Numbered from the stretch's first letter, positions 12,301 through 25,588 are shown. The stretch: 64,000 nucleotides of DNA from Tetragonia tetragonoides (GCA_038025085.1 CM076144.1:21211501-21275500); one strand, 5' to 3'. Program-made: numbers and translations. Notes: generated by a model from the letters alone, not told the origin.

Positions 12301-13702
12301 TAGCTTATAATTTGTCAGAAAGGGTTTGATTCAATTTAACCCCTTCTTGAGTCAATCACATTGAACAACACAATGTTTTTAGAATTTCTCCAATTTTTTC
12401 CCATTTCAAGAAAGAAAATCTAAAAACAACTAACAAAATCCTACTTTTTTAAGCTAGGGACCTTATTTGAATTAACTATTAAAAAAATGAAATAGTATTA
12501 GAATTAAAAAATTTGGAATTATTTCAAGTGAAACGACCATTCGAGTCGACAAAATTACTTGTATTATTCGTGAATGTGTATTGAACAATAAAAATCGAGA
12601 AATAAAGACTGAATACTGATTTCAAAATGCATACTCCGTATGTGACATATAAAATTCATAAGGATCACGATTCAACGCATTGTAAGTAGTGGATTGGCAT
12701 CTCACTAAGGGTCCCAGTGATCGAGGTTTGTATTCAGACTGCATTCTAAATAACTTATAAATTATTAATGATTTTCTAAAACAAGAAAAATAGATTTTGC
12801 AGGGATGACTTTGCCTTGTGGTCTCATGTGTATAACATATACGACTTGGTACAAGTGGTCCATTAGTGGAGCTGGCAGGGACTTGGTTAACCTTGCGAGC
12901 TAGTTGCTAGACCCAAAATTCAAAAGAGGGTACCCTTTCATTGCCTGCATGGGGTAAGATTCTCTGTCCGTACATCTTAGAGATGGCATGCATTGACTCA
13001 GCTATGAGGATAAGGGAAAAACGAACACAAAACAATAAATTCATAATCCTGCCAATTAATTCAATAACATACTACTCAAATCAATTTAATGAGCAATTAA
13101 ATTAGTAATATTGTATGTTCTTTTCATCGTTTTCATGCTGCATTTCGTTCTGTTTTGTTTCGTGTTGTGCTGGTCAGTGTTGTACCTTATTCTTTTACTT
13201 CTTTTGTCTCACATTTTGCTCTATATTTGTGTTGCACCGTTCTGTTCGGTTCCGTGTTATTCTGTTCCATTCCTTCCCGTACCATTCAATTGAAGAGAAC
13301 ATAGTCTAAATTAGACAAACACTCAATAAACAAATCGAGGCGTGCAACGTGTCATATGCCACGCGGTAATAGAGCCGCCACCCTTTGGACCCTTTCTGCT
13401 CAAAATTGTTAAAAATAAGAAACCCTTAGGAAAAACCATTGTGCTTGTCATGAAATGATTGCATGCTGAAGACACGTGGCTTACTGTGTGTGGCAGACCA
13501 TGACCTACAAAATGGTGTCACGTCTAATTTATTCAGAAGTGTTCAAGATAGAATTAATTCTTTTGACTTAAAAGGAAATGCATACACAAAGTCAATTATA
13601 ATAAAACATCAACGGGTGTGTATGTCTCGTACAAATTACTGAGTAACTACTAAGATAAAGTGTTTAGGAAAGTAATTTACAAGAATTCAAATTAGACATT
13701 AA
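12301..13702. other. Intergenic with one small MITE, no gene
   Basis: AT-rich, no recognisable coding sequence. The only structured element I can support is the MITE at 13113-13303. Confidence 0.5.
13113..13303. mobile_element. Small MITE, TATGTTCTTTTCA termini (191 bp)
   Basis: The left end TATGTTCTTTTCA and the right end TGAAGAGAACATA are inverted repeats with one mismatch. The interior is T-rich on the plus strand, with repeated TTCTGTTTT / CCATTC strings. The minus strand of about 35590-35790 has a similar composition and a GAAAAGAAC end, so several relatives may be present. Confidence 0.5.
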
Positions 13703-14343
13703 GGACTTGCTTGGATTGGGGGTAATGATTAAAGGAATAATGAAATAAATTAAATGGTAAAATAGAAAGATGGAAGTGGTGATGGGGTAATAATTAAGGA
13801 GATTATGGAGGAAATGAAGGAAGAAAGGGGGGTAATGCATTTATTCTAGGGGGAGGGTGGGTAACTTTTACCCCCTAAGAGTCTGTTTGGGAGTTGGAGA
13901 ATGGAGGAAAAAGGCGAAATAAAAAGTTATCCTTGTTTGTAAGTTTTTTTAAAGAGGGGAAGGGAGGGGAATGAAGGGGAAGAGTTCCTCCCCATTCCCC
14001 TCCATTAACTCAATTTTTATTCCCCCCAAATTGGGGGAGAATGGAGGGGAAGGGAAATTTTTAAGTAATAGTAGTTGGTTCCCCTCCCTTCTCCTTACTT
14101 AAACTCCCAAACAAGGTGAATTATTTCACCTTCATTCTCCTCCCTTCCCTTCCCTTCCCTTCCCCTCCCCCTCATTTCCTTCCCTTCCCTTCCCACCCAA
14201 AACTCCCAAATAGGCTCTAAATGGGGGGAATGATTACCCTCCTCTTTACAAAATCTAACATCCACCATCTCCCCCATCCTCCATTTTAGCCTATAATTCT
14301 ACCTATTACCCCCTTAATCATTAACCTCATTCCAAGCATGCCC
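13703..14343. mobile_element. Tourist-like MITE with a nested second Tourist MITE
   Basis: The ends GGACTTGCTTGGATTGGGGG and, reverse-complemented, GGGCATGCTTGGAATGAGG are followed on both sides by TAATGATTAA-type inner repeats. TAA duplications flank the element (13700-13702 and 14344-14346). It is about 300 bp without the nested insertion at 13879-14217. Confidence 0.75.
13879..14217. mobile_element. Nested Tourist-like MITE (339 bp)
   Basis: GAGTCTGTTTGGGAGTT on the left and AACTCCCAAATAGGCTC on the right form inverted termini bounded by TAA duplications (13876-13878 and 14218-14220). The interior is strongly purine/pyrimidine-asymmetric (GGGGAAGGGAGGGGAA-type, then CTTCCCTTCCCTT-type). 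Confidence 0.75.
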
Positions 14344-14346
14344 TAA

Positions 14347-15337
14347 GTACAAATTTTCCAATTAGAATTGGGAGGTAGCTAAAATTAATGAATGAATGCA
14401 AAGGAGTTATCTTAAATCTTTTGACCAGCCCAATTTTGAAGTGCCTATAAGCTTGTGTAGGGAGATAGTTATCGTGATCAACGGTGGATACTCCTGGTGT
14501 GAACAAAAAATGTGCTAATATATATTGCACGAGCCCTCGAGGCATATGACACACTGATAACACATCATCAACGTACAAAAGATACTTCGAGTTCGATTCC
14601 TGACTGTTACGTCGCATATCTTGCGAATGAACTCCTGTATAAAGGCACATAACAGAGTTCATGAAGGTGCCAAAAAAACCGTAATTCCTTTTTAATATAT
14701 TGCACGAGTCACCATCGAGTTGAGGTGGTGATCAAAGGAAATGGATATTGATGTACACTGAAAGCACTAAGTTTATCGTAACAGTACCCTTCCCTATTTC
14801 AGCAAGAAGAAAATAATAAATTGACCAAATGTAACAAGTAGGCAAGTAGCAGGATGATTATGAAAAAAGTACTCCACCTATTCCACTAAAATCTTCACAC
14901 ATTTAGAAGAACAAAATTGGGCATATAAGTTCTTAAAATGCCCTTGTGTTCTTGAATTTGAACGGAAACAACCCTTGGGGGTAAGGGTGGATGATGGGAG
15001 AAACTCCGGGTGTCCAGTATCAGTTTGGAACTAATACCTTCGGAATTGATCCAATCAATTTCAATTGGGAATTGAGATTGGTAGTGGGTACTCAGCGCAA
15101 ATCAATTCTATTTTTGGGTACACGGAAATTTCCACTACATTGTCATTTCAGTAAATACCCTACACCAGAACCGAAATCAAAATAATACTTTTCATTTCAA
15201 AATCTAAATAGTTTATAATTTCCACCGTACATTGTCGCTGGTAAGTAGCACCATAGCAAGCCGAACCAATTTCATATTCAAGTACATTTCCTTCCAAAAA
15301 AAAAAGTAGCATTATAGCAAGCAATAAGTAAGTTGTA
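14347..15337. other. Intergenic, no gene
   Basis: No supported coding sequence. A tRNA B-box-like string (GAGTTCGATTCC, about 14588) occurs without a matching A box or poly(A) tail, so I do not call a SINE or tRNA there. Confidence 0.45.
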
Positions 15338-15556
15338 GCCCTGAAAGGGGTAGTGGGGTTGGTCGTGGTATTGATATTTCATGATAAAGGTCATGGGTTC
15401 AATTCCCACTAGGCCTCTTTGCTGAGCCTGTCTACAAGATTTATCTTGTTGGCTTGCCTGGTGTGTGTGGTTTGCAGGCTATTGCATACACTCGGGGTTT
15501 ATCCAGTGCACACTCGAAGAGTAGTGGCTGAGGGTTCCTCGTATCAAAAAAAAAAG
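15338..15556 (+). mobile_element. tRNA-derived SINE with target-site duplication
   Basis: A ~219-bp element has a Pol III B box, GGTTCAATTCC (15396-15406), near its 5' end. It ends in an oligo(A) tail (10 A) and is flanked by an 11-bp direct duplication, AGTAAGTTGTA (15327-15337 and 15557-15567). These are the hallmarks of a SINE inserted in plus orientation. The A box (near 15350-15362) is degenerate. Confidence 0.8.
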
Positions 15557-15567
15557 AGTAAGTTGTA

Positions 15568-16980
15568 AGGGTCTGTTCTCTTCAACTTCTTTATGAAATA
15601 TTTAGTAAATTTCAGTTCAGTTCAGTAAAAAGAATTTCAACATAGAAAAATTCAATTCAGTTCGCTAAAATAATTAAGTAAAAATAAGTCCACTTTAGAA
15701 AAATTCAGTTTGGTTCAATAAGTTTCAGTTGAGTTCAATGTTGTGTTGATAAGTTTAATAAAAAGAAGGTGAAGATAGAGTACAAAGACTAAGTTTCTAT
15801 TGTTTAGTATAGTAAGAAATCACTAACAAGTAACATTAGTCTGTTATTTTAAATTTGTATTTGTTGGAAATAATTAACCACCCTTGCCAGTTTGTTGTAA
15901 TAAGGATTGTAAAATTACTTAAAAAATTGTTGCTGTTTTTTGGTGTATAAACTTATTTGATTGTTAACAAATACTAAATTTAGATTTTAGTATGGACATC
16001 AGTACCCGTAAGTCGGTGGAAATATAGTGGATCCAATTCTAATTCCAATTTCTAAGAATAAAGAACTAGTACAAGCGAATAAATTCATAAGAATTAGGAA
16101 CCGGTTGATCCAGTTCTAATTTTGATCGTGAATAGCGCAAATCACAATGCCCAGTAGGTATCTTGTTGTGTTCACCCCTACTTAGGGGGTGGTAAAAGAT
16201 GGGTATATAGGTCATTTACAAGTTACATCCAAAATCCTTGTAGAACCAAAGATTTTAGCGAGACGAGCCGAATAGGGGAGAATAAAGATTTTAGTGGGAC
16301 GGAGGTGGTAAAATTGTAGAGACGACCAGTATAGTAAGTTATTGCACTGTTTGAAATTGTTTTCTTCGCTCTCTTGCAAAATCTTTCTGCATTTCTCCTC
16401 CCCATAAGCAGGGCCGACTCTTAGGATACGCAATACGGGGTAAACGCCCCCAACTTTTAAGGGGTCTAAAATATACGAGCTGACCCTATTTATTTTATTT
16501 TATTTGTATGTTGGCGACTGAATTGGCTAGAAAATTTGCAATTTTGTAATTTTAAAAAATATTTTAGCTTTTTTTTTTAGCTATTAGTGCTATGAATTAA
16601 TCACCAAAGAGAAAAAGCATATTCTATTGGGGCCACGTTTTACAATTTTGCACAGGTTCTCTAAAATGTTTGAAACAGCAGCCCTGCCCATAAGGGGCCA
16701 ATTGAGAAGCTTAATGAGAAAAACAACACCTAATACCATACCGTTTATTATGTTACGTTAATGATCTTCTCAAAGTGTACGTTCTAATTTTTGTAACCAA
16801 AAAAAAGGAACAAGAAAAAAAGTGTACTTTCTAATTTATTGTATTTTGACCTCGTAATTAATCTTCATTTGATGTTAGAATTTGCTTTGCATCCGTGATT
16901 GGTTGATCGTGATTCCAGTAATACTTAAAGCATTATTATGTGATAGAGCAAAATAACCTACCAAAGTACGAAAAAATGTA
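15568..16980. other. Intergenic, with a one-ended MITE remnant
   Basis: GGGTCTGTTCTCTTCAACTT at about 15568 resembles a MITE terminus. It is followed by TTCAGTTCAGT repeats like those inside the Tourist element at 36.2 kb, but no matching right end is visible. The rest is AT-rich without coding sequence. Confidence 0.4.
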
Positions 16981-17285
16981 CTCTCTCCGTCCCAAGTTTA
17001 TCTTTATATTGGATTTTTCATGATTTCCAAAACATTACTTTGACCATGAATATTTATGATTTCATAAATATAAAACTTTTAATGGGCTTTATGCCCTCCT
17101 TTGCACAAAAAAAAAAAAAAAACTTATAATAAGATGATATTTATTTTGAAAATACTATTTAAAATGAATCTAGCAATATTATTTTCACATTATAACTTTG
17201 TAATTTTCCACAAAATAAGTGGTCAAAGTTTGTGAACTTTGACCTTAAAAAGTCCAATGTAAAAATAAATATGGGACGGAGGGAG
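16981..17285. mobile_element. Stowaway-like MITE (305 bp)
   Basis: TA|CTCTCTCCGTCCCAAG on the left and GGGACGGAGGGAG|TA on the right give good inverted termini with a TA duplication. It is about 50 nt longer than its relatives because of an internal stretch containing an A-tract. Confidence 0.8.
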
Positions 17286-18760
17286 TATAAGGGAAGAAAT
17301 CATTTCTTGTCCATTTCAAATTATACAATAGTACACTATATTCTTAAATAGAGTTCAATGAAGGAAATTATCAATGTATTAGGAAAATGGACACTACACA
17401 CTAGTAATCCCAAATTTGCCTCATCATATAAAAAAAATCACACATTTTATTTTGTCCCAAAATAATCCAAAAATTACAATGTTCATGGGTTATTCGAAAA
17501 CAATGTTAAAGGAAGTTAACACTGTTGCTAACATGTAATGCTTCATTAAAATGGAGGGAATTTTTCTATTGTCCTCGGCTTGAATTTACACCCGCACCCT
17601 GTCTCTCTTATCTCAATTGAATTGGATTCCTAAAACAAGTTGACGATTGCATTCTAGAGGAAAGATATCAAAAGGGAAGACGTAGCTTGGGCGCTTTTTT
17701 TTATTTTATTTTTATATGTATTTTATTTTTATGATTTTGAAACTTGAAACAAGGCAAAATAATAACAATTAATTTTGATCCAATTTTAGTGGGTGCTTGT
17801 TTTATCAATTGCATGTCGAAAAAATTAGTGGTTTTAGGGTTTTTTAATGTACGATTGATTTGAGATTAATGCTTGATTGAAATCGGTGGATGAGTTTAAA
17901 ATTCTTGATTTTACCTTCATGTGTTAATTGATTATTTCATTTATTGTGTTGGGATTGATTAATAAACTCAGCATGTTGAGGGTCAAAATTAGTAGGATCG
18001 AGTCATTGAGAAAGAAGGGAAAATTTGGGGAAACGGGTTCAATATTGGCGAGATTTATTCATTTCGGAAATTTTGGATAAAAATCATGACTAGTTGTTCT
18101 TCTCTGTTTCAATTCGCACCCAAATCAGATGAGATTTAATTGACTTCTCAAACAGATCTTAAACGTTAGTGACGATATTAATGAGAAGTTAATACCATGT
18201 TCATTTAACCTATAGACATTAACGTGGGCAATTTTTGGAACGGTTGAAAAGCTAACCGTTTGTGTGAAACATAGCCTTGTATTCACAGTAGAAAAATAGA
18301 AATGAACAAATGATAGAAAGTGTGAACAAATGATAGAAAGTGTACTAGGGACTGCTATTCAATATCGATAAAGTATTTCAATTGGTGCTATATATTGATA
18401 CTGATCAAAATTTGCCAATGTAGTGTAACAACTCAATCAAGGAATGAATCCATACAGCATTAAAAGGGAAAGGCACATCAATTTTACAAATTAAACTAAA
18501 GAACCCTTACCATGTTTTGGTTGGAGTTGACCAAAATAATGAATCCTGAATAGATCAAACTAATTAAGCAATATGGCAAACAATAAGAACATCATCAAAT
18601 TTAAAATACCATCTTTCATGGTGAATGATCCAAGTCAAAGCATTAATGAGATCATTCACCATGTCATCAACCAATAGGAAATCAGTTTTAATTTTCTGAA
18701 CATTCAAAACCCAAATTATAATACTACAAAAGATGTGGACTTGGCTACGTAAGTGTACCT
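17286..18760. other. Intergenic upstream of the GST gene
   Basis: No gene is visible. A 19-nt tandem duplication (GTGAACAAATGATAGAAA core) lies at about 18302-18341. Confidence 0.5.
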
Positions 18761-18780
18761 AAAGAAGACCTTATAAATCT
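18743..18780 (+). promoter_or_regulatory. GST core promoter: TATA box and ACGT motif
   Basis: TTATAAAT at 18771-18778 is a good TATA box about 115 nt before the ATG. CTACGTAAG at about 18745 resembles half of an as-1/TGA-factor site (TGACGTAAG), an element known to drive stress and xenobiotic induction of tau GSTs. The as-1 role is inference from one imperfect half-site. Confidence 0.5.
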
Positions 18781-18893
18781 TTCAATGGAACATACCCTTC
18801 AGAAAAAATTAAAGATCCTAAGTTGAAAGCTCAGCTCAGGTTATAATTGAAAGGAATAAAATCCTGTTTTTTTTGTCATCATCTTATCTAACA

Positions 18894-20251
18894 ATGGCTG
18901 ATTTAGACTTAAAGTTGCTTGGGGTATGGAACAGCCCTTTCAGTCGTAGAGTGGAAATTGCCCTAAACTTGAAGGGCATTCAATATGAATACATAGAGGA
19001 AGATATTCAGAACAAGAGTCCAGAGCTTCTCAAATCCAACCCTGTCCATAAGAAGGTCCCGGTCCTCGTCCACGACGGAAAGCCGATTGCTGAGTCTCAA
19101 GTGATCCTAGAGTACCTAGATGATACTTGGAAGGATAAGCCTATCTTTCCTCAAAAGCCTTATGATAAAGCTATGGCGCGCTTTTGGGCTAAGTTCATTG
19201 ATGACAAGGTATGTACCATAGTTTGATTTTTTTTTTTCTGCCCTTTGAAATGAAAATCTTCATTGTAGGTTAGGGGTAGGTCAATAGTTAACGCGTAATG
19301 AGTGCTCTTGGGTGTATCTATGTGGGTACACCCGAGAGCACTCAAATATTTGAGTCAACTAGGGAAAATCACATTGCTTGAAAGTAATTTAATTGAAACC
19401 TGTATTCATGTTTGAGTTTGAAATATGCACATTCATACACCTTAAGCAATTGTGTAATTGAATTGAAACTTGTATTCATAATTGAATCATACACATGTCC
19501 ACCTTAAGCAATTTACCAATTTAAGAAATTGGATTAACTTAATAGAATTTGATTCTAATGTAGCAGCTGTGAATTAGTGGGGACCCTCAAAGTTTCTATT
19601 CTAATAACAAAGTACAGGTGTAGATATATGAGTTTTTATTGGCTCCAAATGTGGGGAGTATCAAATGGGGATTGAAAGTTTGTAAGAGATCACTCTGATA
19701 CATATTAAATTATGGCTATTTAGTTTTTATTAATTGAGAATGGTTATCAAAAGATAACTCTACAAATACCAAAGCACCACTTCCCCCTTCCAAAAGCTAG
19801 TACTTCCAACAATGATTAAACTGATTGTGACTTAATCTTAGTTCAACTTTCCTTGACAAATACTGTTCAATTGTTGTAGTGCTTGCCTTCATTCTGGAAA
19901 GCATTTTGGGGACCGGAAGACGAACAAAGGATGGCAGAAGAAGAAGCACGAGACAACCTGAAAACGCTCGAAAAGGAGCTCAAAGGCAAGAAGTTTTTCG
20001 GAGGGACAAGCGTAGGATATGTTGACATTGTCGCCAACGTCATTGCTTACTGGCTTGATGCCATTCAAGAAGCAGCTGGAAAGAAAATACTAACAAAAGA
20101 GGCATTCCCTTTGCTAAGCAAGTGGAAAGAAGAGTTTGTGAAGTGCAACCTTGTTAAGGAAAAACTTCCTCCTTGGGAAAGACTTGTTGCTTTCTACCAA
20201 ATTCGTATTGAAGCTGCCAAGGCTTTAAGTAATGGCAAAAGAAATTACTAG
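18894..20251 (+). CDS. Tau-class glutathione S-transferase, two exons
   Basis: It conjugates glutathione to electrophilic or xenobiotic substrates in the cytosol. The CDS is join(18894-19208, 19880-20251), coding for 228 residues, the normal length for the class. Residues 1-80 form the thioredoxin-like GSH site: WNSPFSRRV at 12-20 holds the catalytic Ser (S14), VP at 55-56 is the cis-proline loop, and ES at 67-68 binds the gamma-glutamyl group. The all-helical C-terminal domain starts around residue 92 and includes FWGPEDEQ and GYVDIVANV. The single intron (671 nt, GTATGT...GTAG) follows K105, the typical tau-class position. I chose ATG 18894 because [12 protein letters not shown] gives the standard N-terminus; the preceding in-frame codons start without an ATG. 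No frame break or missing active residue is seen. A TATA box lies about 115 nt upstream. The substrate cannot be inferred. Confidence 0.93.
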
Positions 20252-21404
20252 AAACACACACACAATGTATGAATTAAATTTTCACGGTGGATCAGAGAGA
20301 GGTTATTCCTGTTGCTCAAATAAACATTGATCATATTCGAGCTCGTTTGCTTCATGAGTTAATTGACTATTAAGTCTAGCATAATACATAAAGATTGTAC
20401 TAGTTAGTAGCGTTGAGTGTCAACATAAATTTCCAAAGCACATCCTATTTTGATATCTAATTTCGTCGATTTGTTTTTTGATATACATGTTTGCTCTGTT
20501 CTCATATCAATAAGGTCATGCTAAGAGGCTTCTAAACATCATTAAGAACCAGGAAACTGCAGTGTAACTGTAGAACTAAGTTCAAACAAATCAAATGACA
20601 GTAGGTGTAAGCACTGCTAGAACTAGTTAAACCAAAATTTATTTTCTTATTGTATTAGCCTCTATATTAAGTATTGTGATTCCCTAACAGGTAATGAAGA
20701 AAATCGAAGAGAACAAGTACGGACGATATTGTCAAAACCTATGATAATAATAGAATTTCTTCATTACCTGTTAGGGAATCACAATACTGTAAACTCAAGC
20801 AGATTACACATTCAAAGATCGACTGAACAGTTCAACTAAGAACAATCAAAAGCAAGAAAAATTGACACTTCATAATCCAAAGCATTCTGACCAATTTGTC
20901 TTATAGATTTTGGTTCAATACCTAACGTCAATAGAACTGATTGATATGATAATGATTCAACTAGTCATATTAACTTAATCAAAAGAATATACAAATTACA
21001 AAACTGAAGTGTGTACACAGGTTTGAAAAAACAGAAAGGAAACAAAAGGAATGTCAACTTCCTTTACTTAGAGCATCATATTAGTGGAAACTAAGCACAT
21101 CAAAATCATCACTAGGCAGCGAGGTCCAGAAACACAAATGCCAGCATCAGAGGATTCAGAGCAAGAATTGCAAGTCTTCTTTCTCTACCTATCATTCAAC
21201 CCGCTGTACTCCGATCCTGTAGATAAAATCACACGCCACCAATTGTAAAAACATGAACAAAGAAGTTCTAATTCAGGCCTGTATGTGTGTCGAAATCGCA
21301 ATATGCTATCGAAAAATACATCTTGGTTTCCCTTTTACTCAGAAGCCTAATGCTGCCCAACAATATCAGCAAAATGGGAAGCGTTTGGATTTGGTACGGC
21401 TTAC
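20252..21404. other. GST 3' flank and intergenic DNA
   Basis: AAATAAAC at about 20313 could serve as a poly(A) signal for the GST. Otherwise noncoding, apart from the inverted repeat at 20670-20788. The region 20900-21400 shows no recognisable gene. Confidence 0.45.
20670..20788. repeat. Perfect 33-bp inverted repeat with 53-nt loop
   Basis: The arms 20670-20702 and 20756-20788 are exact reverse complements over 33 bp (the left arm begins AGTATTGTGATTCCCTAACA, the right arm ends GGGAATCACAATACT). The spacer is 53 nt. There are no flanking duplications or known MITE termini. Confidence 0.85.
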
Positions 21405-22282
21405 TTATTGCTTCTTGAATTTTGGGAGTAATGCTAAGCTCTGAACATAAGTATCCATATAGTATATGGCCTTATTAGAGTTTTCTGTGAGAATTTCATA
21501 TTGCGAGGTCTTCAGATTGTAGGAAATCACCTTATTTGAATCCCTCATAGAAAACAACAATTCGTCGTTCTTCTTCCAATACAAGAACTCATCAACCTCT
21601 AAATTATTCAAAGTGTATGATGCTTTTGTTTGTGCCGCGCTTTTCCATCATCCATATGCAAACATTAATGTTATTGATCTCTATAAGTGCAAGAGATCTC
21701 TTCAAAACATATAGTTGGCAACCAAGGTTTTTGTGTTCAGACAATTCCATGCAGGTAAATCCCTCACTAGACAAATCAAAAGAAAGAAAAAGCGAAAACC
21801 TTAGTCCGTCTTTCTTACTGTAACCAAGCCAATATACCTCCCCTTCAAAGTCCCTCGTCGACACCCTCTCCAAATAGTACAACTCAGGAACAGAACAACA
21901 GTTTCCTGTTTCGGTCTAGACCATGTTTCCGAACCTAGGCTGTAAACCAAAGCGTTCAAGTAATTACAATCACCCCTAATTGCCACTAACTTATAATCAT
22001 TATTCACAATGTCAAATCCAAAACCCAAGTTCGATTTACTATCCCGCCACATAGATCCACAACCTTCATATCCGTAAGTGGGACTTGAAAGATTTTTCGA
22101 ATGGAGGGATTCCACAATATCACCCTATTCGACCGATAAAGGCGCTTAAGAGCCGGTTTATGCATCAAAAACACCCCGTTAACATAATCGACAACGTTGA
22201 AGTTCTTGCTCATCAGTTGTGCATGGTCATCGTCGTCTTTGGCAGGACTGAGTACCTTAAGTTCCCTAAGTGTTGTACTACA

Positions 22283-22783
22283 TGTTGGATAATATTTTTG
22301 AGACATGGGTTAATGGCATAAACAACTCCGAGGTACGTCCAGGGCGCTTTCCTAAAGACTTGATTTGTCCCTATGTGCAACGGGAGAACCAAAACAGTCT
22401 TTGAGATACAACGGAGTTCCGTTCCTAACAGCGACTTGCACTAACGATATTAGGACACTAAGAGACCAAGGAGAAGGCAATGTTGAGAGATTAGTGTGTT
22501 ACATGGTACCAGAATGTTAATCCCTTGTAACCATATCTTAACCATATCCAAGAGACTTGTGGCTCCCTCTATTTATAGAAGAATACATGCCTCTTGTGAA
22601 CCATTGTGACCTTTCATTTATGTGTCACACATGAAGCATCATGCCTATTAGCATGTGTCTTTTCACCAATAGGCACAATTAAACCATTGTATCTCTTGGT
22701 ATAAGACTCCTTCATAAATAGATATGTATAAACCAACATGTCTTTTCACACACTACACATACATGTTGGAAATAATTCCAACA
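22283..22783 (-). repeat. LTR (3' LTR in element orientation)
   Basis: 501 bp, starting TGTTGGATAAT and ending ATTCCAACA. It contains the minus-strand TATA box near 22565-22580 and a short GTTGGAAATAATTCCAAC palindrome at its end. Confidence 0.9.
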
Positions 22784-25588
22784 ATCCCCAACCATTTCCA
22801 ACAATATATGTAAATACAACCTTGGAAATCTCACACATAATAAAGGTCTTTTGCGAGTTGAACCTTTACTTAGTGTACTTAGTCTACAATTAGTCACAAT
22901 AGCAACGGTAGGCTATGCTTTGAACCGGCGATCCTCTTTGACTAACTCAGTCTAAGACACGTACGAGACTTCATACTTCCCTTCTTAATCTACTTAGCAA
23001 ACTGACACATGTCTGGCCTTGTGTCCGTATCTATCCATGAATGCGTAAGAACCCAAGCCCCTTAGATCCCTTAGGAGCGGCATCACTCCGACATTCACGT
23101 AGGTGGATCTTATCACTACCCCATGTAGTACTAGAACAGATTCCTATTAAGAGATAGGATACACCTGCTCATGAGATCCATTAAGAGATATTGCTCAACC
23201 TTTTCATATGCATGGTATTTAATCAAGCACTCCTTTGGGATGTAAATTGTTAATTTGGTGCTTGCAAATCACTTATGATGTACTTGAAATCTTTGAACTT
23301 AAGACTCGTAGATTCTCTCGAGCGTTAAGTAGAGGTTGCACCAAAGTGACTTAGTAGGGCTTACACATCCCTCATGGCATCATGCCATATATGTATCATT
23401 GTGCACAATCAATTTTAGATCCATTGATCAATCCAAAATAAGCATTTACCGGGTCATTTAATACCCCCACCATAACGACAAACCATACAAAAACATGCAT
23501 GGATATCAATAATGCTCATTGATAAATGTATTCCACTTACATACGCGTATTGTTATAATTACTAAACCCCCTTCCATGGCCATGAATTTATCTAGTAATT
23601 TGACGTAACAATCCACATTATACTATTCACTAAAAAAGTGAATACAATCACTCATAAGTAAATACATCAATAAATAATATTGATACTTCAAGTTCAACGA
23701 TATATAAACTTACAAAGTTAATTAAAATTCTTTCTGGTAACAACTAGCAAAATTCTAGACCATGTCACAACCCACATGTCAAGCTTTTATGACTATGCCA
23801 TCATATACCCCTTCACACAAATCATACACAAGCCATGTATCATGTGTTTCAAGAGACTCACATATGACCTTTAGACGAACCAGTCTAAATCACAAAAAAT
23901 AGCATTATTGCTACTACACATGTCAATTTCATATGAATTATTATAATCACTATAGACATCCACTGTGGTGCACACCCCCAATCTATACCGTGGTATGACA
24001 TACAGTTCTACCACTAGATATCGGTGTTTTTCCCCACCATAAACATGGATATAGTGATAGGACATAATATTTCACATAATGACATTTACTTGTGTAAAAT
24101 AATTCATAGTAACAAAATTGTTTGACATCAAGGTCCAAACAAACATGGACCAATAATTTATCCTTTAATTAACTTTCAAGTATGATAATACTCTAAGTTC
24201 AATTCCATGAACTTTATGCAAACTTCTAAACCGAAGTCAAGGATATAAATATTTTGTAACAATATCCCTTATAGATATCACAAAATTATTTCGGCCACAT
24301 AACTCTGTAATTATCCCAATAATAACATGTTAAATAAATAACACACATATATGTTCCAACAAGTAATCAATAACCAACTATCATGAAATATATACAACAA
24401 ATTTCAAAATTTAATACAATGAAATTTCAAATTCAATCACATGAACTCAAACAAATATCTAATTAGAAGATACACAATTTTTGTCTATTATAACTCAAGA
24501 GAAAATATTAAATAATATTCATTGAGTACAATTAGACACCAAAATTTTAACATGCCCAACATGCATATCATTTTTGCATACATGTACAAACTAACTATGC
24601 AAAACTTCATATAAACAATAAACATGAATAAACGCTATAACTTTGTTATATCATACATATATCCTTTGTCCAAAGAAACAATGCGTTCTCTAGTTTCATA
24701 CACACCATGCAGAAATGGATATCATATGAGACCTTAAACTGCATTAGGCTCCTAACTGACAAAGCAAACCAAAGTGCATATCATCTTTTCACGGTCAATT
24801 GGCAATAACTACCACAAGCCTACAACACCGTTTCGTAAGAAACCCATAAGCGCATTTGACACCGAAAAGATCAGCACCATCATACCAATAGTTTTGCATT
24901 GGTCATTTATGGTTTTAATTATATGTCACAATCATGCCTATATAAAAATACCCATCATATAGAGATCAATTTATGAACGGCAACCTTTTGTCACACAATT
25001 GATAATATGGTATCAGTGTCATGAAGAACACTCACAGGGGACAAATCGTTTGGCATTTGGCATGCAAAAATTCGATGAATGTGATATATAACCATTCAAT
25101 ATGATAAGCACAAAAACATAAACTCAAAGACGCATGCACTCATAGGCCAAATAATTGACTTAATACAGAGACGTGACAACACAAAAAACATGTCACAATA
25201 CTAAATAACTGACAATGCACCTCAAATTCGCCATTTCATAGATAACCGTTTTAAACCAAGCGGCACCTTTGTTCCTTGCTCACTAGAGAGTAACAACTAA
25301 ACAATGATCAAGTAGAGAAAGAATGCTGCGCATGTCCACCAAGTACCCACTATCATAAGATCACACAAATTGGTACTAATTAACTGTAATATATCGTACG
25401 CGCGTGGACAATCATGAAAATTTTGATAAACAAAATGTCAAACAAGTAAATGAATAATACTCATCTCAATTACTTGGTCTAGTCGCTTGATGTTCGCATC
25501 CCCCGAATCAACATTCGGAAAAAACTTTTCTCCCAAAATACCGTCATAACCACGTAAACTTAATATGTACAAAATCAAGTCTTTAGAT

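Noticed and set aside
14327..14662. 111-codon minus-strand ORF and a tRNA-like B box
   Set aside because: It spans the end of a MITE, the protein shows nothing recognisable, and the B box has no A box or poly(A) tail to support a tRNA or SINE.
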